A stretch of DNA of 64,000 nt, from contig JAUQWM010000049.1 of NCBI GenBank assembly GCA_030835125.1, positions 1 through 64,000 of the forward strand, given 5' to 3'. Below the pieces are notes generated by a model, which worked only from the letters and a program-made list of their open reading frames with translations, had not been told where the DNA came from and ran no database searches. The translations under genes and the position numbers were made by a program. Origin of the DNA: Gemmatimonadaceae bacterium (GTDB taxonomy: Bacteria > Gemmatimonadota > Gemmatimonadetes > Gemmatimonadales > Gemmatimonadaceae). This document shows, piece after piece, positions 1 to 7,900 of this stretch; position 1 is the first letter of the stretch, and every line of letters starts with the position of its first letter.

Positions 1-181
1 AGGCGCCCGCGTTCGTCGTCTGGACCTCAACCATCAATCCAGCTGCGGGTGTGACGCTATCGCGGTGGACAACCGTTCCGCGAAGCGTTTGGCTTTCGGC
101 GAGGAGGGGAAAGGCGAGCAGCCAACCGGCACAGCGCCCGACGCCGAGCAGAGAGCGAATCTGGCCGCTGTGAGCGCTCAT
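1..181 (-). CDS. Secreted protein, N-terminal fragment (3' end lies outside the window)
   Basis: Reading leftward from an ATG at 181, the frame stays open to the window edge (60 codons). A GAGGAG Shine-Dalgarno sits about ten bases upstream. The product begins with a short polar stretch, a hydrophobic core (GWLLAFPLL) and a likely cleavage site after LAES, i.e. a signal peptide. The mature start, TLRGTVVHRDSVTPAAG, resembles the first strands of carboxypeptidase-regulatory-like or TonB-receptor plug-associated domains. The protein is therefore probably exported to the periplasm or outer membrane. The full function cannot be read because the gene is cut. A transposase relic lies directly upstream in its promoter region. 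Confidence 0.6.
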   Translation of the reverse strand, partial: MSAHSGQIRSLLGVGRCAGWLLAFPLLAESQTLRGTVVHRDSVTPAAGLMVEVQTTNAGA

Positions 182-224
182 CGAGACCGGCTCCTCACGG
201 GTGGTCGTTCACGGAACTCGCCCA

Positions 225-424
225 CGCGATGCAGGTGTCCTGTGGGGATGGACGGGTCGCCCCCATCGGCGAGGATCTGATCGAACGTCGCCGACAAGGC
301 GCGCCAAGGCCCGATTCACTATCGGCCGTACGGTCCGCAGGGGATGATCGAATGGAGTCCGGTCTTCCGATACCACGTACTGAAACATGCCCCGCTGCTC
401 GCGCTCGCGCCCCCGCAGGTTCAC
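225..424 (-). pseudogene. Frameshifted N-terminal relic of an IS5-type (DUF772) transposase
   Basis: The minus strand encodes MNLRGREREQRGMFQYV followed by DRTPFDHPLRTVRPIVNRAL. This matches the conserved opening of IS5-group transposases (MRG...MFSYV...VP.DHPLRPIRRMVD.AL). The match then jumps by one base to the next frame near 290-300 and continues as LSATFDQILADGG.PSIP, the next conserved block of the family. Nothing recognisable follows, so only about the first 65 residues remain. No terminal inverted repeats or target duplication were identified. It is a dead insertion-sequence remnant upstream of the truncated secreted gene. Bases 425-582 hold nothing recognised beyond a weak CCAGTCA/TGACTGG inverted repeat (about 499-533). 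Confidence 0.6.
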
Positions 425-582
425 GCCCGAAGAGGTCGCGTCACTTTAGGCTTCCCTCGCTGCCAGCGCAACCTCATCCGTTTCACACTGCTTCGGCGGC
501 CAGTCATGCCTTTGTGTGGACCGCCTGACTGGAGCCCAGCCTGGCGAAAGTCGCCAAATGCGGGGAGCGTTGGCGCACAACG

Positions 583-1140
583 CTAGCGCATCCTGGCGCA
601 GCCAGCCCCGACCGGAGTCGGTTCCCCGAACCGGGTCCGCACCGTCCGGACGCTCCCCTCGGCATCGATCACCAGGGTAAAGAGCGCGTCATATTCGGCG
701 TCGCACAGGTCGGGGTACTTCGTCCCCCCCAGCGCCGCGACAATGCCGGGGACCGTATTGCTGTGGCCAACGACGAGCACCGTCTTGCCCGCTTGCTGGC
801 GGGCGGCGGCGGCGACGGCAGCGAGGTGGCCTGGAAGGTCAGCCTGCGTGGCGACGACTGTGGGCGTCAGGCCCAGCGCGTCGGCGGTGGGACCCGCCGT
901 CTGCTTCGTGCGCAGGAACTGCGTCGTGATGATGACCTGGACGCCGGCCTGCCTGGTGATCTCGGCAAGCGCCTTCGCACGCGCGACGCCGACATCCGAT
1001 ATGGCCACGTCCCCGGATCCCGGGGCGCGTTCCGCGTGCCTGACGACAAGCACGACGGTCGCGGGCGCGGGCGGTGCTGGCGCGGCGGCGCCAGCGGCGA
1101 GGAGCAGCGGAATCAACAGCAGCGCGCGTCGTGGGTTCAC
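583..1140 (-). CDS. Exported histidine phosphatase family protein (SixA/phosphoglycerate-mutase-like)
   Basis: 185 residues starting at a GTG. An N-terminal hydrophobic stretch (LLLIPLLLAAGAAA) is a probable signal peptide. The catalytic RHAE motif of branch 1/2 histidine phosphatases follows at about residue 35, and the second histidine is in VVGHSNTV near residue 125. The fold hydrolyses phosphate esters through a phosphohistidine intermediate; the substrate here is unknown. The domain is short, as in SixA or Ais-like proteins. No clear Shine-Dalgarno precedes the GTG, so the exact start is uncertain. It lies on the same strand just downstream of the cytochrome c gene and may be co-transcribed with it. 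Confidence 0.8.
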   Translation of the reverse strand: MNPRRALLLIPLLLAAGAAAPAPPAPATVVLVVRHAERAPGSGDVAISDVGVARAKALAEITRQAGVQVIITTQFLRTKQTAGPTADALGLTPTVVATQADLPGHLAAVAAAARQQAGKTVLVVGHSNTVPGIVAALGGTKYPDLCDAEYDALFTLVIDAEGSVRTVRTRFGEPTPVGAGCARMR

Positions 1141-1167
1141 ATGATCACCGGTGTGGGTGGCCGCTGG

Positions 1168-1578
1168 CTACTTCGCGGGGTGGCTCAGTGAGTAGACATA
1201 CGCGGCAGCCGCCTTGACTTGCGCCGCGTTGAGCTGGCCGCCGCCCTTTGGCGGCATCGGCGCCGGCAACTTCTTCGGCTTGGGGACCCCTGTTTCCACG
1301 ACCTTGGCGATCGACTCCACCGTCCCGTCCGCGTTCAGCCACTCCTTGTCGGTCAGGTCGGGACCCAGACCGGGTACGCCCTTGGCGGCCGGTCCATGGC
1401 AGACGTAGCACAGCGCCCCGCCCACCTTCCCGTGAAACACGCTGTCGCCCAGCGCGAGTGTCGCGGGGCTCTGGTCCGGCGACGGCCCCTGCCCTCCCCA
1501 CACACCCGCAACCGCACTCGCCGCGGCGGCCGCGACGGCGACCAGCGCCGCTGCGCGCCGTCCATTCATTGCCGACAT
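1168..1578 (-). CDS. Small periplasmic monoheme cytochrome c
   Basis: 136 residues. The ATG at 1578 is preceded by an AGGAGG Shine-Dalgarno, which fixes the start. Features in order are an Ala-rich signal peptide (about residues 8-27), a heme c site CYVCH near residue 57 and an AP-M-PPKGG motif near 107 that should supply the axial methionine of a class I cytochrome c. It ends with the usual C-terminal helix (QVKAAAAYVYSL). It is expected to carry electrons in the periplasm. It follows the porin-like heme protein by nine bases, so the two are almost certainly one operon and the likely donor/acceptor partners. Confidence 0.88.
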   Translation of the reverse strand: MSAMNGRRAAALVAVAAAAASAVAGVWGGQGPSPDQSPATLALGDSVFHGKVGGALCYVCHGPAAKGVPGLGPDLTDKEWLNADGTVESIAKVVETGVPKPKKLPAPMPPKGGGQLNAAQVKAAAAYVYSLSHPAK

Positions 1579-1586
1579 GGTTCCTC

Positions 1587-2837
1587 CTAGAAAGCCACCA
1601 TCGACCCGAGCACCAGCCGCGCCTGTTCGCGCTTGAGGTCCCAGCCAAGCTCGGTCATCAATCGGACGTTTCTCTTGTACAGATAATGCACGCCGGCGGC
1701 CGCCGTCTGGTACTGGTCGAGGTATCCCGGCGCCACGTCCTGCTCGCCCAGCCTGAGGGACACGACCGGCCGATCGGAGTCGATCCAGTTGAACAATCCG
1801 GTGAAGAACAGCCGACCGCCCTCGCCCTGGGGCCAGAAGATGGCCTCGGCGAAGCCGGCGTTCACCGAGGTGCCGAACGGAACGACGGTGTTCCCCGGGC
1901 ACGGGTTGCCGATGCTGCAGGTGCCGAAGAAGGGATCGCGGTCGATCCGGCGGACGAACTGGGCATTCACCTCGCCCACCGATCCCAGCGGCACGGTCGC
2001 GTCGGGTCCCCACATGGTGATGGTGTTGGTGGTACCGACGTTCCGCTCGTAGCCTCGATAGGCGAAGGCGCCGAGCCGGATCGGACCCACATCCTGCGAG
2101 ATGCGCAGCATGGTGCTCTTGGCGTCCTCACCGTCGAACTGGCGGTTCCCCGCCGCGGCGTTCAGCCCACGACCGGCGACGAGTTGCACCGCGACATCGG
2201 TCCCCTCACGCGGCGACCACAGCGCCATGAGGCCCCGGTCATAGGTGAGGTCGGCCGCGGTCAGGCCGACGCGCAGGCGGTACGGCTGGTAGTCCTCGTA
2301 CTCGAGGCGCACCTCGCGCTTGAAGAGGGGATCGGAGACCTGGAACTGGCCGGCGATCAGGCTCACGCCGGTCCCCGCTACGTCGGTGAACTGCACGTAC
2401 GCGTCCTCGAGGCCACCGACCTCCCCGCGCTCCGTGAGCAGGAAGTAGATGTAATAGCTCACCTTGTCGCCGACCTGCCCGCCGCTGAGCAGCTTGACCA
2501 CCCACGGCGTCTGGAAATCGATCGAGTTCTGGCCGTCGGTGGGCTTGTTCTGGCCGCGCAGGTACATGTCGTACCGGATGGCGAGCGGGATGTCGCGCTG
2601 CAGGCGCAGGAGGGCATCTCCCGTGCCGACGGTGTCACGCGGCGGCTCGCCGACGGCGAACTCGAAGCCGTTCCCCGCAAAAGCCTCGCCGAAGGCGTTG
2701 AGCCGGGGGACCGGGGCATGGCACAATTGGCAGCTCACGCCGTACTTGCGCGCAAATGCCGGGATGGCGAACGCGTCCTGCGCGATCACCGGGATCGCAG
2801 CGAACGCAACGAGGAGCAGCTTGGACAGGCGACGCAT
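1587..2837 (-). CDS. Outer-membrane porin-like protein with an N-terminal c-heme site (Cyc2-like architecture)
   Basis: 416 residues. The ATG at 2837 is chosen because AAAGGGAGA lies just upstream and a signal peptide (RRLSKLLLVAFAAIPVIA) starts there. Right after cleavage comes FARKYGVSCQLCHAPVP, a CXXCH heme site followed by LNAFGEAFAGNGF. The remainder is rich in alternating hydrophobic beta strands and ends in an aromatic Phe (GSMVAF), the typical C-terminal signal of outer-membrane barrels. One heme next to a barrel of this length recalls Cyc2-type fused cytochrome-porins that move electrons across the outer membrane, but many uncharacterised proteins share this head. The adjacent soluble cytochrome c would be a natural partner. 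Iron oxidation is not shown by the sequence. Confidence 0.72.
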   Translation of the reverse strand: MRRLSKLLLVAFAAIPVIAQDAFAIPAFARKYGVSCQLCHAPVPRLNAFGEAFAGNGFEFAVGEPPRDTVGTGDALLRLQRDIPLAIRYDMYLRGQNKPTDGQNSIDFQTPWVVKLLSGGQVGDKVSYYIYFLLTERGEVGGLEDAYVQFTDVAGTGVSLIAGQFQVSDPLFKREVRLEYEDYQPYRLRVGLTAADLTYDRGLMALWSPREGTDVAVQLVAGRGLNAAAGNRQFDGEDAKSTMLRISQDVGPIRLGAFAYRGYERNVGTTNTITMWGPDATVPLGSVGEVNAQFVRRIDRDPFFGTCSIGNPCPGNTVVPFGTSVNAGFAEAIFWPQGEGGRLFFTGLFNWIDSDRPVVSLRLGEQDVAPGYLDQYQTAAAGVHYLYKRNVRLMTELGWDLKREQARLVLGSMVAF

Positions 2838-2935
2838 CGGGTCTCCCTTTGACGGAATAGGCTGCTTCAGGGTAGCGCAGGGCACCGGCAACAAACGTAA
2901 GGCCGTGCCTCACGCTACGAGAGGTAGCCCCTGAC

Positions 2936-3457
2936 CTACCAACCGAGCCTGGCGCGCGTGGTCGTGATGTGCGCGACGTGGTGCGGCCCGTGCCACGCGT
3001 ACAGCGCGACGAGGTAATCGAGGGTATGCCGCCCGAACTCCGGATGGACGTATGCGCGTTGGAAGTCCTGTTCGCGGCAAGCCCCCAGCAGCGCAACCCA
3101 CCGCCGGTGCAGGGCGTCCAGCAGGTCGAGCGAGACGTCGACCGGCACCGTCGATGTGTCGACAAGCGCAGCCCACGCGGCCTCGTCATAGGGCTTGATG
3201 ACGGGTTCCGACTCGGTCAGGGCCAGCTTCGTGCGGACGTACGCGTTGAGGTGGCTGTCCGGGACGTGGTGCACGACCTGCCGCAGCGTCCAGCCACCGG
3301 GCCGGTACGCTGTGTCCAGCTGGTCCTCGTCGAGGTTGCGCACGGCGGCGCGCAGCCGGGCCGGCGTATCGGCAATGGCGGCGATGGCTTGCTCGCGCGA
3401 CGCCGCGTTGGGCGCGCCCGGGGCCCTGAATTCGCCTGTGGGATAGCGGAGGTCCAT
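2936..3457 (-). CDS. YfiT/DinB-family putative metal-dependent transferase
   Basis: 173 residues from ATG 3457. The opening MDLRYPTGEF is the normal start of the YfiT (bacillithiol-transferase-like) branch of the DinB superfamily, so an upstream in-frame ATG at 3544 is rejected; no clear Shine-Dalgarno is visible. The expected metal-binding histidines are seen in VVHHVPDSHLN and in WHGPHHVAHI near the C terminus, consistent with a four-helix bundle holding Ni or Zn. Family members act on thiols or as metal-dependent hydrolases; the substrate here is unknown. It is divergent from the TerC gene. Confidence 0.8.
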   Translation of the reverse strand: MDLRYPTGEFRAPGAPNAASREQAIAAIADTPARLRAAVRNLDEDQLDTAYRPGGWTLRQVVHHVPDSHLNAYVRTKLALTESEPVIKPYDEAAWAALVDTSTVPVDVSLDLLDALHRRWVALLGACREQDFQRAYVHPEFGRHTLDYLVALYAWHGPHHVAHITTTRARLGW

Positions 3458-3569
3458 CCGGTCGGGAGCTGGAAGGTCGGGGGTGAAGCGTCGCACGGTC
3501 GCGTGTCCGGTGCCGGGCGCTAAGTTAATCGCGCTCGCGCACACGCACCGCCCTCGGGAGGATCATCGC

Positions 3570-4322
3570 ATGGATTGGATCACGGACCCGAACGCCCTGG
3601 TCGGCCTCCTGACGCTGACGGCGCTCGAGATCGTGCTGGGGATCGACAACATCATCTTCATCTCGATCCTTTCGGGCAAGCTGCCCAGGGTGGAACAGGC
3701 GAAGGCGCGCCGGCTCGGGCTCGCGGGGGCCTTCGTCACCCGCGTGCTGCTCCTGCTCTCCATCGCCTGGATCGTCCGGCTGACCGCGCCCCTGTTCACG
3801 GTGGCGGGCATCGCGTTCACGGGCCGGAACCTCATCCTGCTGGTGGGTGGCCTCTTCCTGATCGCGAAGGCCACTTTCGAGATTCACGGCAAGCTCGAGG
3901 GCAGCGACCATGCCGAGGGCGCTGGCGGTGTCGCGCGCTCGCTGGTGGCCGTCGTCGCGCAGATCATGGTGATCGACATCGTCTTCTCGCTCGACTCGGT
4001 CATCACCGCGGTCGGCATGGTCAGCGAGGTGTCGATCATGATCGCCGCCAACGTCGTCGCGCTGGGGATCATGCTGGCCGCCGCCACGCCGATCAGCGAC
4101 TTCGTCGACCGGCACCCGACGATCAAGATGCTCGCGCTGTCGTTCCTGGTGCTGATCGGGACGAACCTGGTGGCCGAGGGCCTCGGGCAGCACATCCCGA
4201 AGGGCTACACCTACTTCGCGATGTTCTTCTCGTTCCTGGTGGAGATGCTGAACCTGCGGCTCCGGGCCCGCGAACAGGCGGTGCGATTGCACAATACGCC
4301 GAGGGTTGAAGAAGCGAGTTGA
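3570..4322 (+). CDS. TerC family integral membrane protein
   Basis: 250 residues. ATG 3570 follows GGGAGGA at 3556-3562. The protein has about seven hydrophobic segments and the family signatures LEIVLGIDNIIFISI and VVAQIMVIDIVFSLDSVITAV, whose buried acidic residues are thought to bind metal ions. TerC proteins take part in tellurite resistance and in Mn/Ca homeostasis or metal loading of exported proteins. No other ter genes are nearby, so a general metal-export role is more likely than tellurite resistance. Its TGA stop lies inside the first unit of a heptamer repeat array shared with the convergent DinB gene. Confidence 0.9.
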   Translation: MDWITDPNALVGLLTLTALEIVLGIDNIIFISILSGKLPRVEQAKARRLGLAGAFVTRVLLLLSIAWIVRLTAPLFTVAGIAFTGRNLILLVGGLFLIAKATFEIHGKLEGSDHAEGAGGVARSLVAVVAQIMVIDIVFSLDSVITAVGMVSEVSIMIAANVVALGIMLAAATPISDFVDRHPTIKMLALSFLVLIGTNLVAEGLGQHIPKGYTYFAMFFSFLVEMLNLRLRAREQAVRLHNTPRVEEAS

Positions 4323-4364
4323 GAGTTGAGAGTCTCCCAACTCTCAACTCTCAACTCTCAACTC
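4316..4364. repeat. Heptamer repeat inverted pair between convergent genes, forming a hairpin
   Basis: Two GAGTTGA units at the left face four TCAACTC units at the right, separated by about six bases. The arms are complementary over 18 bases, so transcripts from either side could fold into a long hairpin that may act as a bidirectional terminator. The stop codon of terC (4320-4322) and that of the convergent DinB gene (4358-4360) each fall inside a GAGTTGA unit. There is no T-tract. Confidence 0.85.
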
Positions 4365-4903
4365 CCCTCGAGATACCGCTCCTTCAGCACCTGAAGGTGA
4401 TGCCGCTCATGCCCGGCAATCACCCAGGCCAGCGCCCGCACGGACATCGTCTTGCCGTTTGCGGTGCCGACGCGCATCCACTCGTCCGGGAAGAGCCCGT
4501 CGAAGAACGCGGTGGTTGCGCCTCGCACGGCCGCGAACTCGTCGACCAGGCTGGTCAGGGACCGCTCGTCGAAACGGGCGTTGGCCACGAACGCGTTCTC
4601 GTCGAAACCCGGGAGTTCCGTCGCGTCCGCCCGCGCGAACCGCATCGCGCGGTAGGCGAAGACGCGCTCGGCGTCACACACGTGGCCGACCACCTCGCGG
4701 ATGCTCCACTTCCCCTCTGCGTAACGATGCCCGGCGCGCGACTCGGGGACCGCCCGGAGTGTGGCCAGGGTGTCGGGGAGCTGGGCGCGCAGGGCGTGGA
4801 CGACGTCCCCGTCGGCCACCTTGCGGATGTATGCGTCGTAGTACGGCGCGTACTCGTCAGGCGCCGGTCTCGTGGCGCGGGCGTCGGGCGCGGTGGCGGT
4901 CAT
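4358..4903 (-). CDS. DinB family protein
   Basis: 181 residues. The DinB four-helix fold is supported by WSIREVVGHVCDAERVF near residues 65-82 and by the C-terminal HERHHLQVLKERYL, which supply the three metal-ligand histidines. The family contains damage-inducible proteins and thiol transferases; the substrate is unknown. The ATG (4901-4903) overlaps the TGA of the DUF4175 gene (4900-4902), so translation is coupled and this is the last gene of the long VWA/MoxR cluster. It is the second DinB-type gene within 2 kb but is not closely similar to the YfiT-like one. Confidence 0.85.
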   Translation of the reverse strand: MTATAPDARATRPAPDEYAPYYDAYIRKVADGDVVHALRAQLPDTLATLRAVPESRAGHRYAEGKWSIREVVGHVCDAERVFAYRAMRFARADATELPGFDENAFVANARFDERSLTSLVDEFAAVRGATTAFFDGLFPDEWMRVGTANGKTMSVRALAWVIAGHERHHLQVLKERYLEGS

Positions 4904-7900
4904 CGGGGTGGCTCCGGCTTCTTCGCGGCCGGCGGCGGCGCCGGCTTCTTCGAGAGGGACTTGAAGTATTCGTTGACCATGTCCCGGTAGCCGGCGGGCA
5001 CGTTCTCGTTGCCACCTAACGCGGGACGGTCCGCCTCGACCCCGCCGAGCTGGCGCCGCAGTGTGAACTCGAACTCCTTGAATCCCTGCACCACCGCACC
5101 CCGCAGGCGGGCCAGTTCGTCCGGATCATTGAAGGCTCGCTGGCCCTCGAGGGAACGGAGCTGGTCGATCAGCCGAGTCAGGTCCGTCACGTCGCGGCCC
5201 TGGCCCTGCAACTCACGACGGAGATCCTCGGCCGATTCACGCTGGCTGCGCAGCTCGCGGCCAAACTGGCGCGCGTCCTCGCCGGAGTAGAGGCCACGGG
5301 GACCGCCACCCTGGGCACCGCCACCACTTGGCGACCCTCCTCCGGGGTTCTGGCCACCCTCCTGGCCACGACCCTGACCGCCCTGACCCTGCTGGCCAGC
5401 CTGGCCCTGACCCTGGCCCTGCTGACCCTGACCTTGCTGACCCTGACCCTGCTGACCCTGGCCCTGCTGCCCCTGACCTTGCTGACCCTGGCCCTGCTGA
5501 CCTTGGCCCTGCTGCCCCTGACCTTGCTGACCCTGACCCTGCTGTCCTTGGCCCTGCTGGCCCTGCTGGCCCTGCTGGCCCTGCTGGCCCTGTTGCCCCT
5601 GCTGGCCCTGTTGTCCCTGCTGACCTTGTCCCTGCTGACCCTGTTCGCCCTGCCGGCCTCCCTGCTGCGAGCGATTCTGCTGCTGTGCGTTGGCCTGGTT
5701 CTCACGATCCCGCATGCGCTCGTCGATCGACGACAACCCACGGACCACGTCCCGCGCCTTGTCGAGCGCGCGGTCCGGCGACTGGGAATTGTCCCCGGAG
5801 GCGGAGGCGTTGGCGCGATCCAGCCGTGAACTCAACGAGTCGAGGTCGTCGGTGATCGACTGCTCCCAGTTCCGCACGTAATCCGGGGCGCCCTGCCGCA
5901 TCACGCCGCGGGAGAACTGGATCTTGTCACCCAGCCGGCCCTCCCGCATGCCGCGCGCGGCCTCGCGCAGGTCACGCGCCGTTTCCGGCCGCTCGCGCGC
6001 CAGGTCGCGGGACATCCGCTCGATGTCCTCCTGCAACTGCTGGACCTCGCCGGCCATCTCCGTCTTGCGCTCGTCGAGCCGCTGCTCGCGCTCGCTCCGG
6101 CCCGCGCCGGCACCGGCGAGGCCCTGCACGTCGCGCGCGACCTCGCGCTGCTGCTGCGCCAGGTCCTCGGCCCGCTTCGCCGCGTCCTCGATCCCGCCGG
6201 TCTGCCCCTGCTGCCGCGATTCCTCGAGCAGGCGCCTCGCGTTCTCGATCTGGTCGAGCGCCGATCCGCCTGATCCCTGGTTCTGCGTTCCCTGCGACGC
6301 GGCCCGCCGCATCTGGTTCGCGGCGTCCTGCAGGCGCCGCGCGCTCTCCGCCATCTCCTGTGACCGTTGTTCCCGCGAGAGCCGCTCGAGCTGCCGTGCG
6401 AGACTGTCGGCCTGGTCGGCGAGCTGGCGCTGGCCGCCACCACCGCCGCTTCCACCGCCCGCTTGCTGTGTGCCCTGCGCGCGTTGACGCGCGCGCTCGT
6501 TCTCCTGCTGCTGCCGGGCGGCGAGCTGCTTCAGGCGCTCGAGCGTCTCGTCGACTTCCTGCTGCGCCTGCTGTTGCTCGCCGCGCTGCACCTGCTCGTA
6601 CTGGTTGCGCAGCTTGTCGGTCTCGAGCTCGAACAGGTCGGCGAGATCCTCGGCGTTCGACGCCTGCTGGCCACCGCCTCCGCCGCCACCACCGCCGCCC
6701 ATGCTCACCTGCACGTCGCGGTAGACCGCCTCGGCACGCTCCAGCATCTGCAGCGCGCGCTGCTCGGGCGGCAGCGCCTCCTTCGTCTCCCGCTTCGAGA
6801 GCTGCTCCTCCGCGCCCTTCATCTCCTCCGACGCCTTCTTCAGGAGGTCGGCGATGACCTTGAAGTTCGTATCCGCCTGGGCGACGGCTGGGCGATCCAT
6901 CCGCTGGGCCAGCTCGTCGACCTGCTCGCGCAGCCGACCCTGGCCCAGGTGAATCGTCGTCACGTTCTCGCGGAACGTCGTGGCGGGAGTCGACGCCTTG
7001 TCGCGCTCCGCCTTGAACGTCGCGGCAACGATGTCGCGCTGTTGTTGCGTGAGCGCGCCCGGATCCTGCCCGCCGCCGCCCCCGCCACCCTGCCTGCCGC
7101 CCTGCTGGTTCTGCCGGTAGTCGCGACCGAACGGCCGCACCGTCATGAAGTAGATATCGGTCGCCGCCTGCTGCCCCTCGCGCGCGCCGCCGCCATCGGT
7201 CGCCCGCGCATAGTAGGACACGACGTCGCCGGCCTGGAGGCCGAGTTCCTCGAGGAAGAACGTGTGCCCGGCGATGACGTCCCGCGAGCGCGTGCCCAAG
7301 CTGTCGTTCAGTACCAGCGCCTTCTCCGCCTGGCCGTTGACCGAGTAGACCAGCTCGACCTTGCCGACGCCGAAGTCGTCGGTGGCCTCGACCTCGACGA
7401 ACACTTCCTCGACGTTGGTCGGTCGGACGTCGCGACCCGGCTTCCGGATGGCGATCGTCGGGGCCATGTCGTCGAGCGCGTCGATCACGTACTCCACCGA
7501 GCCGGCAACGCGCGTCCCGTCCTCAGCCGTCAGCTCGACGCGATAGAACCCGTCGGCGCGGACCACCAGCTCCCCCACGAGCGTCGAGTCGTCGCTGCGT
7601 TGCATGACCACGGCCGAGTCGCCCTCGAGGACGAGGCGGCCCGCGCGGACCGGCATCGTCGCGCGCACGCTGACGCGCACGCGCGTCCCGCGGACCGCGG
7701 CCACGTCGCCACCATCCTCGATGCGCTCGGGCTCGAGTCCCGTGTACGCCGGATAGCGCAGGTCGAGGTCCACCCGCCTGACGGCGGGCAGGTTCCGCAC
7801 CGTGAGCGTGAACACACCCGACCGTACGCCGCTCGACTCGATGTAGTACTCGAGGTCCGCATCGAGGTCGAAGAGGCGGGCCGTGAAGCGACTGGAGTCG

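Noticed and set aside
1168-2013. Cytochrome c gene extended upstream to 2013
   Set aside because: The extension overlaps the porin-like gene out of frame; the strong AGGAGG before 1578 and the signal peptide fix the real start.
5434-5829. Leu/Thr-rich open frame on the plus strand opposite the Gln/Gly tract
   Set aside because: It is the complementary reading of the repeat inside the DUF4175 gene and has no start signal or family of its own.
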